DNA of 64,000 nt from Mytilisepta virgata (GCA_028015205.1 CM051520.1:7908501-7972500); one strand, 5' to 3'; shown: positions 47,963 to 59,398, counted from the stretch's first letter. The notes: generated by a model not told the origin, from the letters alone. A program made the numbers and translations.

Positions 47963-48109
47963 TGGACTCATTGCTAACTTCTCTGTAGAACTGCCCTAAA
48001 ATGTCAGAAGAACTGTTTTCGAACGGTTGTAGAACTATTTTCCTGACACTTTTAGAACCGTTTATGACAGGGTGTGTCCTGACCTAGAATTGTTCTGGAC
48101 TGTTCTAAG

Positions 48110-48340
48110 CTCGACGATTTTCGTTGCCTGAAATAATGTAAATTAACAAAAGACAAAATTCAATATTTGAAGTTTTCTCCTTACAAAATATACGTACTGA
48201 TGGCACATATGCAAATCCACAGTATGTACTTTGTTCCATACAGCGATGATAACGTACATGTATATTTGTTGTCAGGTCAGAAAAAAAATTCTTGTTTATT
48301 TCTTGTTCTTGGCAGACTTTATCCAAAGCTTACTACAGAA
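48110..48340 (+). pseudogene. Dead fragment of a gene A-type receptor tail
   Basis: Matches the end of gene A's last exon and its 3' UTR (39480-39680): TTTTCGTTGCCTGA, AAAGACAAAATTCAATAT, ATGGCACATATGCAAATCCA and TTTGTTCCATACAGCGATxA. The frame is broken (a small insertion and an in-frame TAA in the LPDILQIN region), and no membrane exon precedes it. It marks a third, lost receptor copy between B and C. Confidence 0.8.
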
Positions 48341-48367
48341 AAAAGAACGTAAGCCCATTTTTGTAAT

Positions 48368-49040
48368 TTGAGCTTCCGCTATTTAGATGATGTTTTATCA
48401 CTAAATAACCCTCGATTTGGTGACTATCTTCACCTCAGAAGTCTAGAAATACACAATGGAGGGAAGTTAAACATTAAACTCTACGGCAAACCCGACGAAT
48501 TTGTTTTTCCCGTTATCAACTTTCTATTTCTGTGTAGCAACATTCAAGCTGCTCCAGCGTATGGATTATTTATCCTCCAACTCATACATTTTACTAGAAA
48601 TTGTGGCCATTATGCCGATTTTTGGGATAGGACTCAGCGGCTTACGCATAAGCTACTAGGACAGGGTTATATTGCCTATAGATTGATGTCGTCGCTTCGA
48701 AAATTCTACGGTCGTCACAACGATTTGATTGACCGATATGGAGTGTTAGTTTCCGACATAACAAAATACCTCCTTCTGTCATGGATGTTATTCCCCTTTA
48801 CCAGACATCACTTTCAACGAGCAGCACGGCGGGTGTCTTGCAAGAAGTAGTAACTGCTCACCCTTCCGAAGCACCTGAGTTCACCAACAGTTTTTGGTGG
48901 GGTTCGTGCCGCTCATTTATGTGTGTGCCTTTTGGTTTTTTGTGTTGTTTGTTACTTTGTCCTTTGTCGTTTTTTTTGTACCCGATTGTGCTTTTGTCCG
49001 TGGACTTCCCATATTTTGACACTTCGGTATTCATACTTTT
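48368..49040 (+). pseudogene. Retroelement RT C-terminal fragment and 3' UTR, copy R8
   Basis: The longest coding relic of the family. Open from 48368 to 48850, it contains FRYLDDVLSLNNPRFGDYLH (an RT YxDD box), LYGKPDEFVFPVINF, APAYGLFILQLIHFTRNC and SLRKFYGRHNDLIDRYGV. The text between the DD box and SLEIHNGG is shorter than the wording remembered for this family, suggesting an internal deletion. A 3' UTR of the tail type seen elsewhere follows. The RT class is uncertain; a Penelope-like or other non-LTR origin is possible. Confidence 0.7.
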
Positions 49041-49483
49041 TCTGACCGATCTGGGTTCAAAACATTACTGATTTTGCTCACGGACGCCCACTTTCTATTG
49101 ATAATTTCATTGTATATTTACTTATTATTTTAAAAGCTTAACAATAAACTATTATAATATCCGTTTTATTTATAGACAATGATGCTAAAAAAACATATAT
49201 GATAATTTAAGAGTCACTGATACATGCATTTTAATTCACTGATATCTCAAAACCAAGGAGTTTGTATACCCTTGAGGTCAGAATGGTTCGAACTGTTAAA
49301 ACAAAACTTGCACTTTGTAACATTGTATTCTACGCAAAATCAATTCAATTGTGAACAGGAAACGGAAAGGTTTATTTTGATATTGTTTGTGTAAAAATTT
49401 CCCGGTTTGGCATTACGAATAAAAATCACAATGGTTTGTAACAGTCACGAGCATATCCAACAGGAAGCACATATTATGTGTTT

Positions 49484-49665
49484 TTAGCTCATGTAATCAC
49501 TTTGCATCCGTCGTCCGTAAACTTTTCACATTTTTAAACTATGAAATTACTTTGGAGATTTTAACCAAGCTTGGTAGAAATGATGTTTGGAAAGACCTCT
49601 AGAAACGATCCACCATTGGTTCCGAATGGATTAACAACATGGCCTTCAGAGTCAATCTTTGATGT
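49484..49665. repeat. Dispersed bivalve-type repeat
   Basis: TTTTAGCTCATGTAATCACT, GCATCCGTCGTCCGTAAACT and TTAACCAAGCTTGGTAGAAA are the style of a widespread bivalve repeat, also reflected at 46.1 kb. Confidence 0.5.
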
Positions 49666-49684
49666 TTATTAGCCAATTTTCAAA

Positions 49685-50110
49685 AAGGACAAATATACCT
49701 AAGGAGCAATCAAAACAAACGTAATCCATTGGACAGACAAACCCAGGACGACAAATGAACAACCACAAGCACAACAAATAAACAAAGAAAACTAAAAATA
49801 CAATGAACAACACGAACTCCTATAAAAACCAGGAGTGAACCCAGGTGCTCCAGAAGGGTAAACAGTTCCTGCTCCGTATACGGCACCCGTCGTGAAGTTC
49901 AACAAAGTCAATCCAGTGGAAGTCACAAATCGGTGGTGGCACATGAAAGGTTACGACAGTGGGAACAGGTCCAACATCATCGTAGATATTGGAACACTGT
50001 AATGGTCAATCAATTTGTTATGACGACCGTAAAATTTCCTAAGTGATGAAATCAACTTTTCCCTGATAAAACCCTGGTTAAGGAACTTTTGTGACAGCAG
50101 TAATCCTCTT
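49685..50110 (-). mobile_element. Retroelement 3' end, copy R9
   Basis: On the - strand an open stretch codes FLNQGFIREKLISSLRKFYG then RHNKLIDHYSV, aligning with R8. The 3' UTR subtype matches R4 (TATAGGAGTTCGTGTTGTTC, GCTTGTGGTTGTTCATTTGT). Confidence 0.7.
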
Positions 50111-50527
50111 TGTCGAAAGTCATGGTAACTCACGCATGCCCTTGAAAATCGGAACTTCTCCTCTGAATCTATAGTTGAAACTTCGCAGATTTAATCACCG
50201 TCTACAAAGGATCCATGTTTGGCTGAGATCCGTCCGCTTAACCGACGTCTGCGGGAAAAAATTGAAAAACTTGGATGATCCACCTTTTTTAGGTCAAAAT
50301 TCAAATATGAAGTTTACTTTGGCACTTCGTGCTTTTTTAAAAAGCTTGTGGATACAGAACAGCTAATGGCATAATGAAAGCCAGATGAGCCTCTAGTTTT
50401 TATTTTGAATTCATGTATATGCAGTTGACCTTCGACATCTCAAAGTTTAAATGACAATCCAAAATAATTTTAGATTACATTAATTTTGAACTATCATATT
50501 GGTACCATTAACACACTTTAACATTTC

Positions 50528-51233
50528 AGAAATTTAGAGAGAGAAAAAAGAATTAAAAAAAAAATCATGAGTAAAAAACGAATCAAACAAAAGTTTTACA
50601 TATTACATAAAATAAAGATTAAAGGATGTTATCATGATTAATTGTCGCATTTAAATTGCAGCCTTCTAAATCTTTTTGTTGTCCCGTGCAAATAAATATT
50701 TTGTGATGTTGGTTTTGATACACTGCATTTCCAAAATACATATTTCGTGATGATACACGACCAATGTCTAACTACCTGTTTTAGAATTGACGTACAAAGT
50801 CAGAGCTCAGTCCATATACTAGTATAAAATCCGGAAATCTTTAGGTTCTGTTTAGATCAACATTTAACAGTGCTTTACTACTAAAACGTTTATTTTTCAC
50901 CAAGTAAACTTTATTACCATCTCGTCGTATTACGAAGTGTCCCATAATTTTGTGGAAGACAACCCAAATGCATAAATCCAGAGACAACGACATAATCGAG
51001 AAAGTGAAGGACTAGAATAAACAAACAACAGAAACAGAACCGATTCTATAAAATAGTTATTCGTAACATGGATTCCACGAAAACAAATTAAACATATTAA
51101 TATAGAACATTGCTCGAGGAGGCTTAAAAATAGAGTTCCAAAACAATGACACTAGAATCAGCTTAGTTAAGAGGTCACAGGAAAATGCATATTTCTAACA
51201 GAAATTAAATTGATTTTATTCTGAGCAGTCTAA
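50528..51233. repeat. Segmental repeat, B-C intergenic copy
   Basis: Second copy of 41728-42245 with the same order of conserved phrases and about 200 bp of extra sequence at 50720-50930. Confidence 0.75.
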
Positions 51234-51756
51234 TTTCGTGCAACAATAGCTTCATCATAGATAATAATTAAGACATTCCACTTGCCACAGGAACAAAAGG
51301 ACAGTATTTTAAAATCGTTTTTCTCAGATTAATGTTGAGAAAAAAAATAAAAATAAGAAAAAACAGACACAACATAAAACACATCACTTGCAATATAAAC
51401 TTTCCCTTTTATTCATTACGAACGCATTAATGGTTTCTCTCATCTTGAATAAATAATCTTCTTACATCTGCCCAAGTGCGCAAATGAACTGCAAAATGTG
51501 CAGATGTAATGCACCGCCCATATTTCAGTCGAATTTATTGTTAACTCCGTGCTACATGTATCAATTGAAGAATTGCAAACACCTACTTTTTGTTTGTTAT
51601 TATCGTGATTATTATTAGTATGTTGAACTTATGAGAAGGCCATGCCTCTTTATAAATTTATTTGTTTCCAGAAAACCGCTCGATGCTGTCCCTTGATAAG
51701 GTACATGTATGTCTGCTATTAATATCTTAAGTTAATTGGGAACGTAATATTGCATA

Positions 51757-52206
51757 AGGTACCTCCTTGAAATGCGTCGTATACAGCATAGTATAAATTT
51801 ACTATATCTAATATTAGTACCATTGGATTGTTATTTTGAAACTCCTGGGACGATGCCTCTGCATGGTGGATCCTAGGTCGCTAACCCAGTCGTCAGACTT
51901 GTCTGACATGATTATTCATTGATTTGTTACAGAAACTACCACTATTTAGCAAACTTCAAAAATAATAGAAATACTAAAGGTTCATTCCTTGTATTGCACA
52001 TGGTAGATCTCCTACGCTGCAATTTGGCTTCCTATTTCGGTATAATTGGTTATGAGTACTTCTTGTTTAAAATAAGTTTGGTTTTTGGTCTTCCAAATGT
52101 TTCGGTTTTAATGCTGTTGATGAGAGGTACCTCCTTGAAATGCGTCGTATTCAGCATAGTATAAATTTACTATATCTAATATTAGTAACTTTGGGTTGTT
52201 ATTTTC
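51757..52206 (+). mobile_element. Retrozyme-like hammerhead repeat, copy 3 (partial dimer)
   Basis: A 5'-truncated first ribozyme (51758-51789, lacking CUGAUGA) is followed by a full unit and a second ribozyme at 52111-52157. The predicted cleavage positions are 51783 and 52151, 368 nt apart. It sits just upstream of gene C's first exon. Confidence 0.75.
52111..52157 (+). ncRNA. Hammerhead ribozyme motif, decayed (C3 to U)
   Basis: Stem I ATGCTG/CAGCAT, stem II region GAGGTACCTCCTT, GAAA at 52137-52140, stem III AUGC-GUC-GUAU. The core reads UUGAUGA, and the cleavage base is U rather than A. Predicted inactive or weak. Confidence 0.6.
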
Positions 52207-52399
52207 AATGACATCGTTCATTATAATGAATAATCAACTATAACACGAATCGTACTTTGTGTATGAACTTGAAGGAGGAAGGATGCATAACTGAATCAGA
52301 TTGTGACAATATGAATTTATATTGAATGAAGGAAATGTACTTGAAAAAAATCAACAAAGCGTTAATATTCTTGAAATCCAGATGCGACTACGCTGTAAT

Positions 52400-55300
52400 A
52401 TGAATTACACGTACATGTATTTCCTATTGATAGGAGTTGTTCTGTTGACATGTTTAAGTCTTCATCTAAATAGTCCGAATGTGTGTCCAAAATATGTCTT
52501 GATCAGGTAAGTCACCTAAATTACTTTTGCAAAAATTAGGGATTTGATTCTGAATTATAGCATTATATGGCTGAATATTCATGGTTAAAGAAACATTTTT
52601 CCGGTGAAGACAGTTTTCTACAAATGTCTGTCAATGAACACTTTTCTAGATATAGCTGAAACTCCTCAATTTGCTTTTATTGTCATATATTCCGTCTTTT
52701 GTAAAATAGAATAGCGTATTTGAAAGTCACCTATTGATAATTTTAATGATATTTCTAATATTAGTAGTATCTTTGATTGTTATTTTGTAACTAATTATTC
52801 CTGAAATTGGTATAAATGGCATTAATCATATAACTTATCTCTTTGTTTTTTGCTAATTAGATTTAGCTTGAATAAAATGTCAAAACTTCATATTAAATAG
52901 TATGATGATTCGATGGTTTCTTTTAGGTCCATGAACACCGGCACAAAAGATCTCACTTTGTTAATGTCACATTATCATTCGACCTTTCTATCAAGACAGT
53001 ACTATATCATTGTATAAAATAGAATAGTGCAAAGCGTCTGCTATAGCTTTGCTTTTACCTGTTATTTGACCAGTTCTACATTATGTTATGGCAACTGAGA
53101 CTTAACACTGCGAATCACATGCGAATTGGAAAAGAAACTTTTGCACAAAAAACTAGTAGATTTATATGCCGAGTGACTGTGTTGGAAATGCCTTATTAAA
53201 TTGCTCTTTTGCTATTTGTTTTTATTAGTAATCAATATACCACCAAGCAACAACTTGTAATTGAATGCTGTGCTGATTATTACGACGACAACGGAACCTG
53301 TAAAGGTATTACAGTCTACCAGTGTATTACGATGTTATATATATACGTTTACATACAACTCAATCTCCAGACTACAGAGAATAAGAAAATATATTTCTAA
53401 ACTGTAAAAAAAAAACTTAGTACCGTCCTTTCGTTTTTTTTTTTTTTTGTTTTTTTGTTTTTTTTTTTTTTGTTTTTTTTTGTTTTTTTTGTCCTAGCTA
53501 GTGGTCTATTTTTTATGTCATATTTGGTCTAATTGGAATTATACATACCTGACAGTTAGGATAAATAGGATTTAGGTTTAGGTAACCAATAAAAGACTGT
53601 TGTCCATGTGTAGATTGCTTGTATCTCTCCTTCTTTTGGGGTTATAGACTGATCTGGGGCGCGTTGGTTAAATATGTAATAACAAATGTTCTTGTTTACT
53701 TCATTTTTTTTTATTACACTGTCAGTAATTTTACTATTTGCCAGTAGTTTAACGTTATGTCTATCATATTTTAGAATGTAAGTCAGGTTTATATGGCAAA
53801 AACTGCTTGATACCATGTTTACCTAATTATTATGGAGTCAGATGTAAACAAATGTGTAACTGTTCAAGTAATAAAATTTGTGACCCTCAATTCGGCTGTG
53901 TATGTAAACCGGGCTGGATAGGACAGAATTGTAGAGACGGTAAGCACTACTTTACACAATTGTATTTATATTCAGATTTGTCAGTATAGTTTCGAATATA
54001 TTGTATAGTCCAATTAGAGAAAAACATGTAGGTATAATTTGTTCTAAGATATTAATGCTAGAGAGAAAGTTAGCCATGCAATGCTTGAATACCTTGTAAA
54101 GAGTATTTTTAGATGGTTTTGGTGTTTTGTCCTCTTCAGTCAAGTATATCTAATGACAATAAACTCAGAGGAAAAATATCACAAAAGAATATATAACAAA
54201 ATAAAAATAAAGGGTATACCCAAACCTTGGGCAACGGAAGGATATTGTTTTTGTACCCTTACATGATGATAAATGACATGATTTCAATGTCTGACTGAAA
54301 TTTGCATTAGGACAAAGCAAGTTAATTCTATGTTTGGCGTCAACACCTGCATTACATTTTCATAATTTTTTTTTTATAAAATAATGTAATTTTGTTTGCG
54401 TATTTGCCGACAAAATCTGAAAATTAGTTGTTGTTCGGACAGTTTAAATGTACATGTAGGAGTTATTTGTATTTAAAAACATAGATGTCTTTTTATGTCT
54501 AATATCGAAATTGCATTGACAACAATCTGTATATGATGGCTGGAAATGAATGTTTAGTCAATTTCAACAACTTTACTTTGATTGTTAAGGTCTAGGGTTG
54601 GGGTCATTACTTTAACAATGTAATTAATTACATTACCATTGCTTCTGAAATTCTGCATTACATTACCATTACCATTACATGGTTTTTAAAAACGTAATTG
54701 ATTACATTGCATTGCGTTTCATTTGTAATTAATTAAATTACACATTACATTTGGATATATATTCTCCAAGTATTATAGGTGGCTACCTCTAGTAGCTTTT
54801 TATTGTCGTTTTGGATACTTTTTGAAAAGTTCCCATATTTTCTGAGTCCAAATTAAAAGTAAGCTCAGAATGCCTTCATGTATTTATTAAACACATTTAC
54901 TTACAAAGGTTACTAAATCTAACTCAGAAAAGTTTATGTCATCCTTTTGGTTCAGACATTTCATAGTCAATGAGTTATGTAGTTTAATGTAATTCTGAGA
55001 CTGCCAGAAACACAGTAACGCATTCCCTACATGTTTCCTTAAATGTACCACTAGTGTAAATAGCACAGCCTACATCATGTACATAATTACATTATATATG
55101 ACGTTGACAAAATAAAAGCAAACAGCAAGGTCTTTGGCGTAAGTAAGTAAAGAAAACGGATATTCGAAGAGGAAAAAATCGAAACAACTGACAAACTCCG
55201 GAGAACAACGAAGGCAAGACAAAAACAATACCTGCACTACAATTAAAAACTAAAAACATATGAACAACATGGACACCACCAAAACACCGGGGGTAGACTC

Positions 55301-57780
55301 AGGTGCTACGGAAGAGTAAGCAGTCTCTGCTTCCTGCAGGACACCCGCCATGCTGCCCATGTCAAATCCGGTATGAGGAAGGGATAACATCAATGGAACA
55401 GGTCCATTTTTATTTGGGAAACGGTTTTTTCATATCTGTCAACCAAGTCATGATGACGTCCATAAAACTTTAATAAGGATGACTCCAACATAGGAGCAAC
55501 ATACCCCTATCTGTGCAACTTTTCTGTTAGGAGATGGGCTCTGTACAGGAAGTCAATGTATATGTCACAAGCTCTGGAATAACGTATCAGTTGTGAAATA
55601 TATACTCCATGCGCCGGTGCTTCTGGAATATTGCCGCTATAAAATGGGAAGTTGACGATCGGCAAGTCAACGTCATCGTGTTTGTCGTAAAGTGTTCAAC
55701 CTTCCTCTGTTGTCAATTTCGCGTAAAGAAAATCAATTGTTCTATTTTGAAATTTGTTCATTGGTAAATGCTGTGTAAATTTATATGTTGAGTAAAAGTT
55801 ATTCACATTGTATTTTTGGATTTGTAGAATGTCCTGTTGATACATATGGACTAAACTGTAATAAAACATGTTGGTGCGCTAATAATGCAAGGTGTGATCA
55901 AGAGACAGGTAAATGTATCTGTCCACCAGGCTGGATTGGAAACTACTGTACTAAAGGTACAAAGTAAAATATTGTTCATAATGTGTATTATTTTTTTAGG
56001 TACCAAAGGGACACATTGTCTAAATCTGCATATTGCAAATGTATTCTGGGGATCAAAATAAGTGGCAAGTGTCCAAGTTCAATCAGATATGCAAGCAATA
56101 TTATTGATTAAAATTGCAATCTGTTAAAAAAAGGCTGTTAATTGTCCAGACATAATTGTTTGAATGATTTATTGTTTGAAAGCGCTTACAGTTATGGCGA
56201 TGAAAACATGACCATAAAAGAATGAGCTCGATGTTGGGCACGGAATTGTATTACTTTATTTAAAACGTTATAATATATTGAAATTGTACTGAATAATAAA
56301 TGCATGCATTTTACTCTTGGTTTTTATAGGAGTTCGTGTTGATCATTGCGTTTTAGTGTTAATTTGTTTATTTCTTGTGCTTGTGGTTGTTCGTTTTTCT
56401 TCCCGGGTTTGTCTGTCTAATGGATTGTGTTTTTTTGTTTTATCCTTGGGTATATTTGTCCTCTATTTAAGAATGCTTAAAAGGTTACTTTGAACAATAC
56501 TGTAAACAACGATGTACATGCCCTTCAAATTCTGACTGTAATCACGTGAGCGGAGGATTTAAGTGTCAAGAAGGATTTACTGGCAAGGGATGTTCTGATA
56601 TTAACATGATAAAAGGTACATGTGCTTGTGGTTGTTCATATGTCTTCCCGTCATTGTCTGTCAAATGGATTGTGGTTTCATTGCTCCTTAGTATATTTGT
56701 CCTCTTTCTTTTTAAGAATGCCCAAAGGGTTATTTTGGACAAGACTGTAACCAACGATGCACATGCCCTTCAAATGCTGACTGCAGTCACGTGAGCGGAG
56801 AATGTGAGTGTCATGAAGGATTTACTGGCAAGGGATGTTCTGATATCGACATGATAAAAGGTACATGTATATATGTGTGACTTTAAAAAAATGTTCAGTG
56901 GCGTGATAATTAGAAAGTGTCCTGTTTTGTTCGACATGGGTGTGATGCAAAATATTCAGAGAGAATTTTTATCTCTATATGCATATTTTAATGTTAACCT
57001 TGTTGCATTGTTAATATAAACGAATGAAAATAAGAATTCACGCATTAGCTGAATACAATTGCGAAATTACAGTTTAATTTAATTGTCTGACATCAATCTA
57101 CTTCATTATTTTGATATAACCGCAGTTAATGTAAAAAGAAATTGAATAAAGAATCGAAATTATCTGCCAAATATGGATCATTGTTTATTCAAGAAAACTT
57201 GTATTTACAAAGTTTGTTTAGATTTGTGTTGTACATATGGCAAGTATACTCCAATTAATAAAAGTTATAAATGTTATGCATTGACAATAAATTTTACTGT
57301 AACCAATCAGTAATTTAAATATCTTTAATTTTGAAACCAATTTAATGTTTGCCTTCTTTAAAATGCTTTTCCTTTATCTTAGAAGAGAACCGGGAGGAAG
57401 CAGAAAATCTGACAGAATCCAACAAAGCTGTGGTGCTTTATATAATGATGGCAAGTGCTGTGGTTGCTCTCATTTGTATTGTAACTGTTGTTGTAAAGGC
57501 AAAACAGCGCGTTTGTAGGTTTGTAAAGAAAGCTCACTCTCCTGGTAATAGAAATGAGACAAATCGTTCTTCAGCAGTTCAATTTAATGGAAGTCAGATA
57601 TTTACAACAATACGCAGCAACAGACGCAGGTCAGTGGTTACTGGCATTGCTTCACAACAGACAGTTACAAGCAATGAACACCTCCCCCAACCGAGATATG
57701 AATGGAAGGTGGAAGGAGAAAATGTATCGAATACATATTGTGAGATTGACGATGTGGTTATTGGCAGTCAATCTGAATAA
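52400..57780 (+). CDS. Receptor gene C: SREC/MEGF/Draper-like EGF receptor
   Basis: Predicted 387-aa type I membrane protein. Exons: 52400-52506 (signal), 53229-53305, 53775-53939, 55828-55956, 56472-56615, 56717-56860, 57383-57780; the sum is an exact 388 codons with one phase pattern throughout. Signal MNYTYMYFLLIGVVLLTCLS; CC stub IECCADYYDDNGTC; a ten-Cys exon (CKSGLYGKNC, CVCKPGWIGQNC); an eight-Cys EGF (TYGLNCNKTCWC, CICPPGWIGNYC); two tandem-duplicated EGFs; membrane segment near 271-293 (AVVLYIMMASAVVALICIV); and a tail with PRYEWKV and NTYCEIDDVVI. Exon 56472 has lost one EGF cysteine (GGFKC where its twin has GECEC). Exons 1-3 match gene A in size and phase, but the TM/tail exon is of a different type, so A and C share an ectodomain root with different signalling tails. 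An in-frame upstream ATG at 52382 is possible. AATAAA at 58302 is a distant candidate poly(A) signal. Confidence 0.8.
53425..53492. repeat. T-rich simple repeat in gene C intron 2
   Basis: Runs of T interrupted by single G's, (T)nG. Strand slippage makes its length uncertain. Confidence 0.8.
54595..54770. repeat. ATTAC-rich dispersed repeat in gene C intron 3
   Basis: Repeated TAATTAATTACATTACCATT and CATTACCATTACCATTACAT phrases in both orientations (GTAATTGATTACATT). Such sequence is typical of terminal parts of DNA transposons; no transposase was seen. Confidence 0.5.
55130..55500 (-). mobile_element. Retroelement 3' end, copy R10, in gene C intron 3
   Basis: On the - strand: GACGTCATCATGACTTGGTT, AAATGGACCTGTTCCATTGA, GGGCAGCATGGCGGGTGTCC and a 3' UTR through TTGTCTTCGTTGTTCTCCGG. 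Closest to R1 and R13. Confidence 0.75.
56318..56471 (+). mobile_element. Retroelement 3' tail R11 directly upstream of an EGF exon
   Basis: Matches the 3' UTR of R4 (TTTTTATAGGAGTTCGTGTT, TTGTGGTTGTTCxTTTxTCT, GGGTATATTTGTCCTCT) and ends within the splice acceptor of gene C exon 5 (TCCTCTATTTAAG at 56459-56471). The element's TTTGTCCTCT appears to serve as the polypyrimidine tract. Confidence 0.75.
56385..56862 (+). repeat. Tandem duplication of retroelement tail plus EGF exon
   Basis: Unit 1 (about 56385-56620) and unit 2 (about 56621-56862) both run from TGTGCTTGTGGTTGTTC, the end of the retroelement tail, through the splice acceptor and the 144-nt EGF exon to GGTACATG. Duplication of this block created two consecutive EGF exons that splice in the same phase. 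Confidence 0.8.
56865..57380. other. Gene C last intron
   Basis: AT-rich intron ending in TTTATCTTAG at 57382. The start (TTAAAAAAATGTTCAGT..GTGATAATTAG) resembles sequence after the dead EGF exon at 42810-42840, showing that the duplication of these exons included intron DNA. Confidence 0.5.
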
Positions 57781-58064
57781 TATATTTCACGCGGCGTGAG
57801 CATGGAATTTAATACAAACTCCTTTACGCCCGTCTCTGGCGGATTCATTATGTTATTTTGATGTCCGTCTGACCTATTTAGTTTCATACAACCAATCAAG
57901 TGAACCTTCATCAATTTTCGTAAATTTCTACAAACATTAGGACATTCCTTTTCGATTTTGATAATTTCTGATTTGTTATTCCGTTTAAATTGGACTTTTG
58001 ATCAAACCTTCATAAACCATCGTGTTATGCAACATTTGTTCAGCAGTTTATAGTAATTAATACC

Positions 58065-58222
58065 CGCGGTTTTTGGTGGGGTCCATGTTGTTCATATGTT
58101 TTTAGTTTTTAATTGTAATACATGTATTGTTTTGGTCTTGTCTTCGTTGTTCTCCAGAGTTTGTCAGTTGTTTAGATTTTTCCTTCCTTCGAATATCCCT
58201 TTGGTATTTCTTGACTTTACTT
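58065..58222 (+). mobile_element. Retroelement 3' UTR tail, copy R13
   Basis: GTTTTTGGTGGGGTCCATGT to CCCTTTGGTATTTCTTGACT, near-identical to the tail of R1; only the tail is present, about 285 bp after the gene C stop codon. Confidence 0.75.
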
Positions 58223-58970
58223 GATAACTGTAAAGTATATTTCAAATGTAATACTAAGGAAAAATCATTTTCTGTTATATATATATAAAGAAGGAAGCTT
58301 TAATAAATATAATCATTCACTGCATTGTCATAAAAAAAAACATGGGCGGGAGTGATGAAGAAAATCTGAATATTGCCGTCTTGTACCTTTTCATAGATAA
58401 AGACTAATAGAAATTTGAAAGTAACCTACTCATATTTTTTCTAGTTTATTTGAGAATATTTTGACAAAAGACACCAGTGTTATTATTTAATTATTGTTTT
58501 GTCGTTTAATAAATGTTCAGTGTATACGTTCAATGTGTATAGCTTACAGATGTAGAAAGATGAAAACTTTGAAGTTCACTATTCAAAAAAGTTTTAAATG
58601 TGTAAGGTAGACCTATATTCGAAAAAAAACATTTATGTGGTTATATGGCATTGAATGCTTCTTTCAATGTCTATAGGTTGCCAATAACCCGTAATGAGAA
58701 ACATCAAATGATTTTCAGTGTTATCCATAATGCAAATGTATTTCTGTGGATATGATCATTGGTGTCACCACACCACACCACACCACTATCAAATAATAAT
58801 TAGTGTAGTTGCCGCATGTAAATTTACTGCATTTCTTCTGTTCTAATTATCTCAATCAACATTAGTCTTGTTAATAATTGTATTAGATTCATTTTTTCTG
58901 CTGCAAAAACACATTTTAAAATAAAATAGCAATCCAAAGATAATAATATTAGATATAGTCAATTTATACT

Positions 58971-59017
58971 TTGCTGTATACGACGCATTTCAAGGAGTTA
59001 CCTCTCATCAGCAGCAT
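58971..59017 (-). ncRNA. Hammerhead ribozyme motif, type I, core intact
   Basis: On the - strand: stem I ATGCTG with CAGCAA (one distal mismatch), core CTGATGA (59011-59005), stem II GAGG-TAACT-CCTT, GAAA, stem III ATGC-GTC-GTAT, cleavage after A at 58977. All catalytic positions are canonical. Confidence 0.8.
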
Positions 59018-59351
59018 TAAAACCGAAACATTTGGAAGACCAAAAACCAAACTTATTTTAAACAAGAAGTATTCAAAACCAAAAATATCTACATAGGAAG
59101 CCAAATTTCAGCTAAGGCTATCTACCATGTTTAATACAAGGAATGAACCCTTAGTGTTTCTATTATTTTTGAATTTTGCTAAATATTGGTAATTTCTGTA
59201 ACAAATCAATGAATAATCATGTCAAACAAGTCTGACGACTGGGTTGGCGAATACCCTCGGGGACCTAGGATCCAGCATATAGAGGCATCGTCCCAGGAGT
59301 TTCAAAATAATAATCCAAAGATACTAATGTTAGATATAGTAAATCTATACT

Positions 59352-59398
59352 ATGCTGTATACGACGCATTTCAAGGAGTTACCTCTCATCAGCAGCAT
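59352..59398 (-). ncRNA. Hammerhead ribozyme motif, type I, consensus copy
   Basis: On the - strand: ATGCTG / CAGCAT perfect six-pair stem I, core CTGATGA (59392-59386), stem II GAGG-TAACT-CCTT (with one G-U pair), GAAA, stem III ATGC-GTC-GTAT with A15.1-U16.1 closing pair, AUA cleavage after 59358. This is the best copy in the window. Confidence 0.82.
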
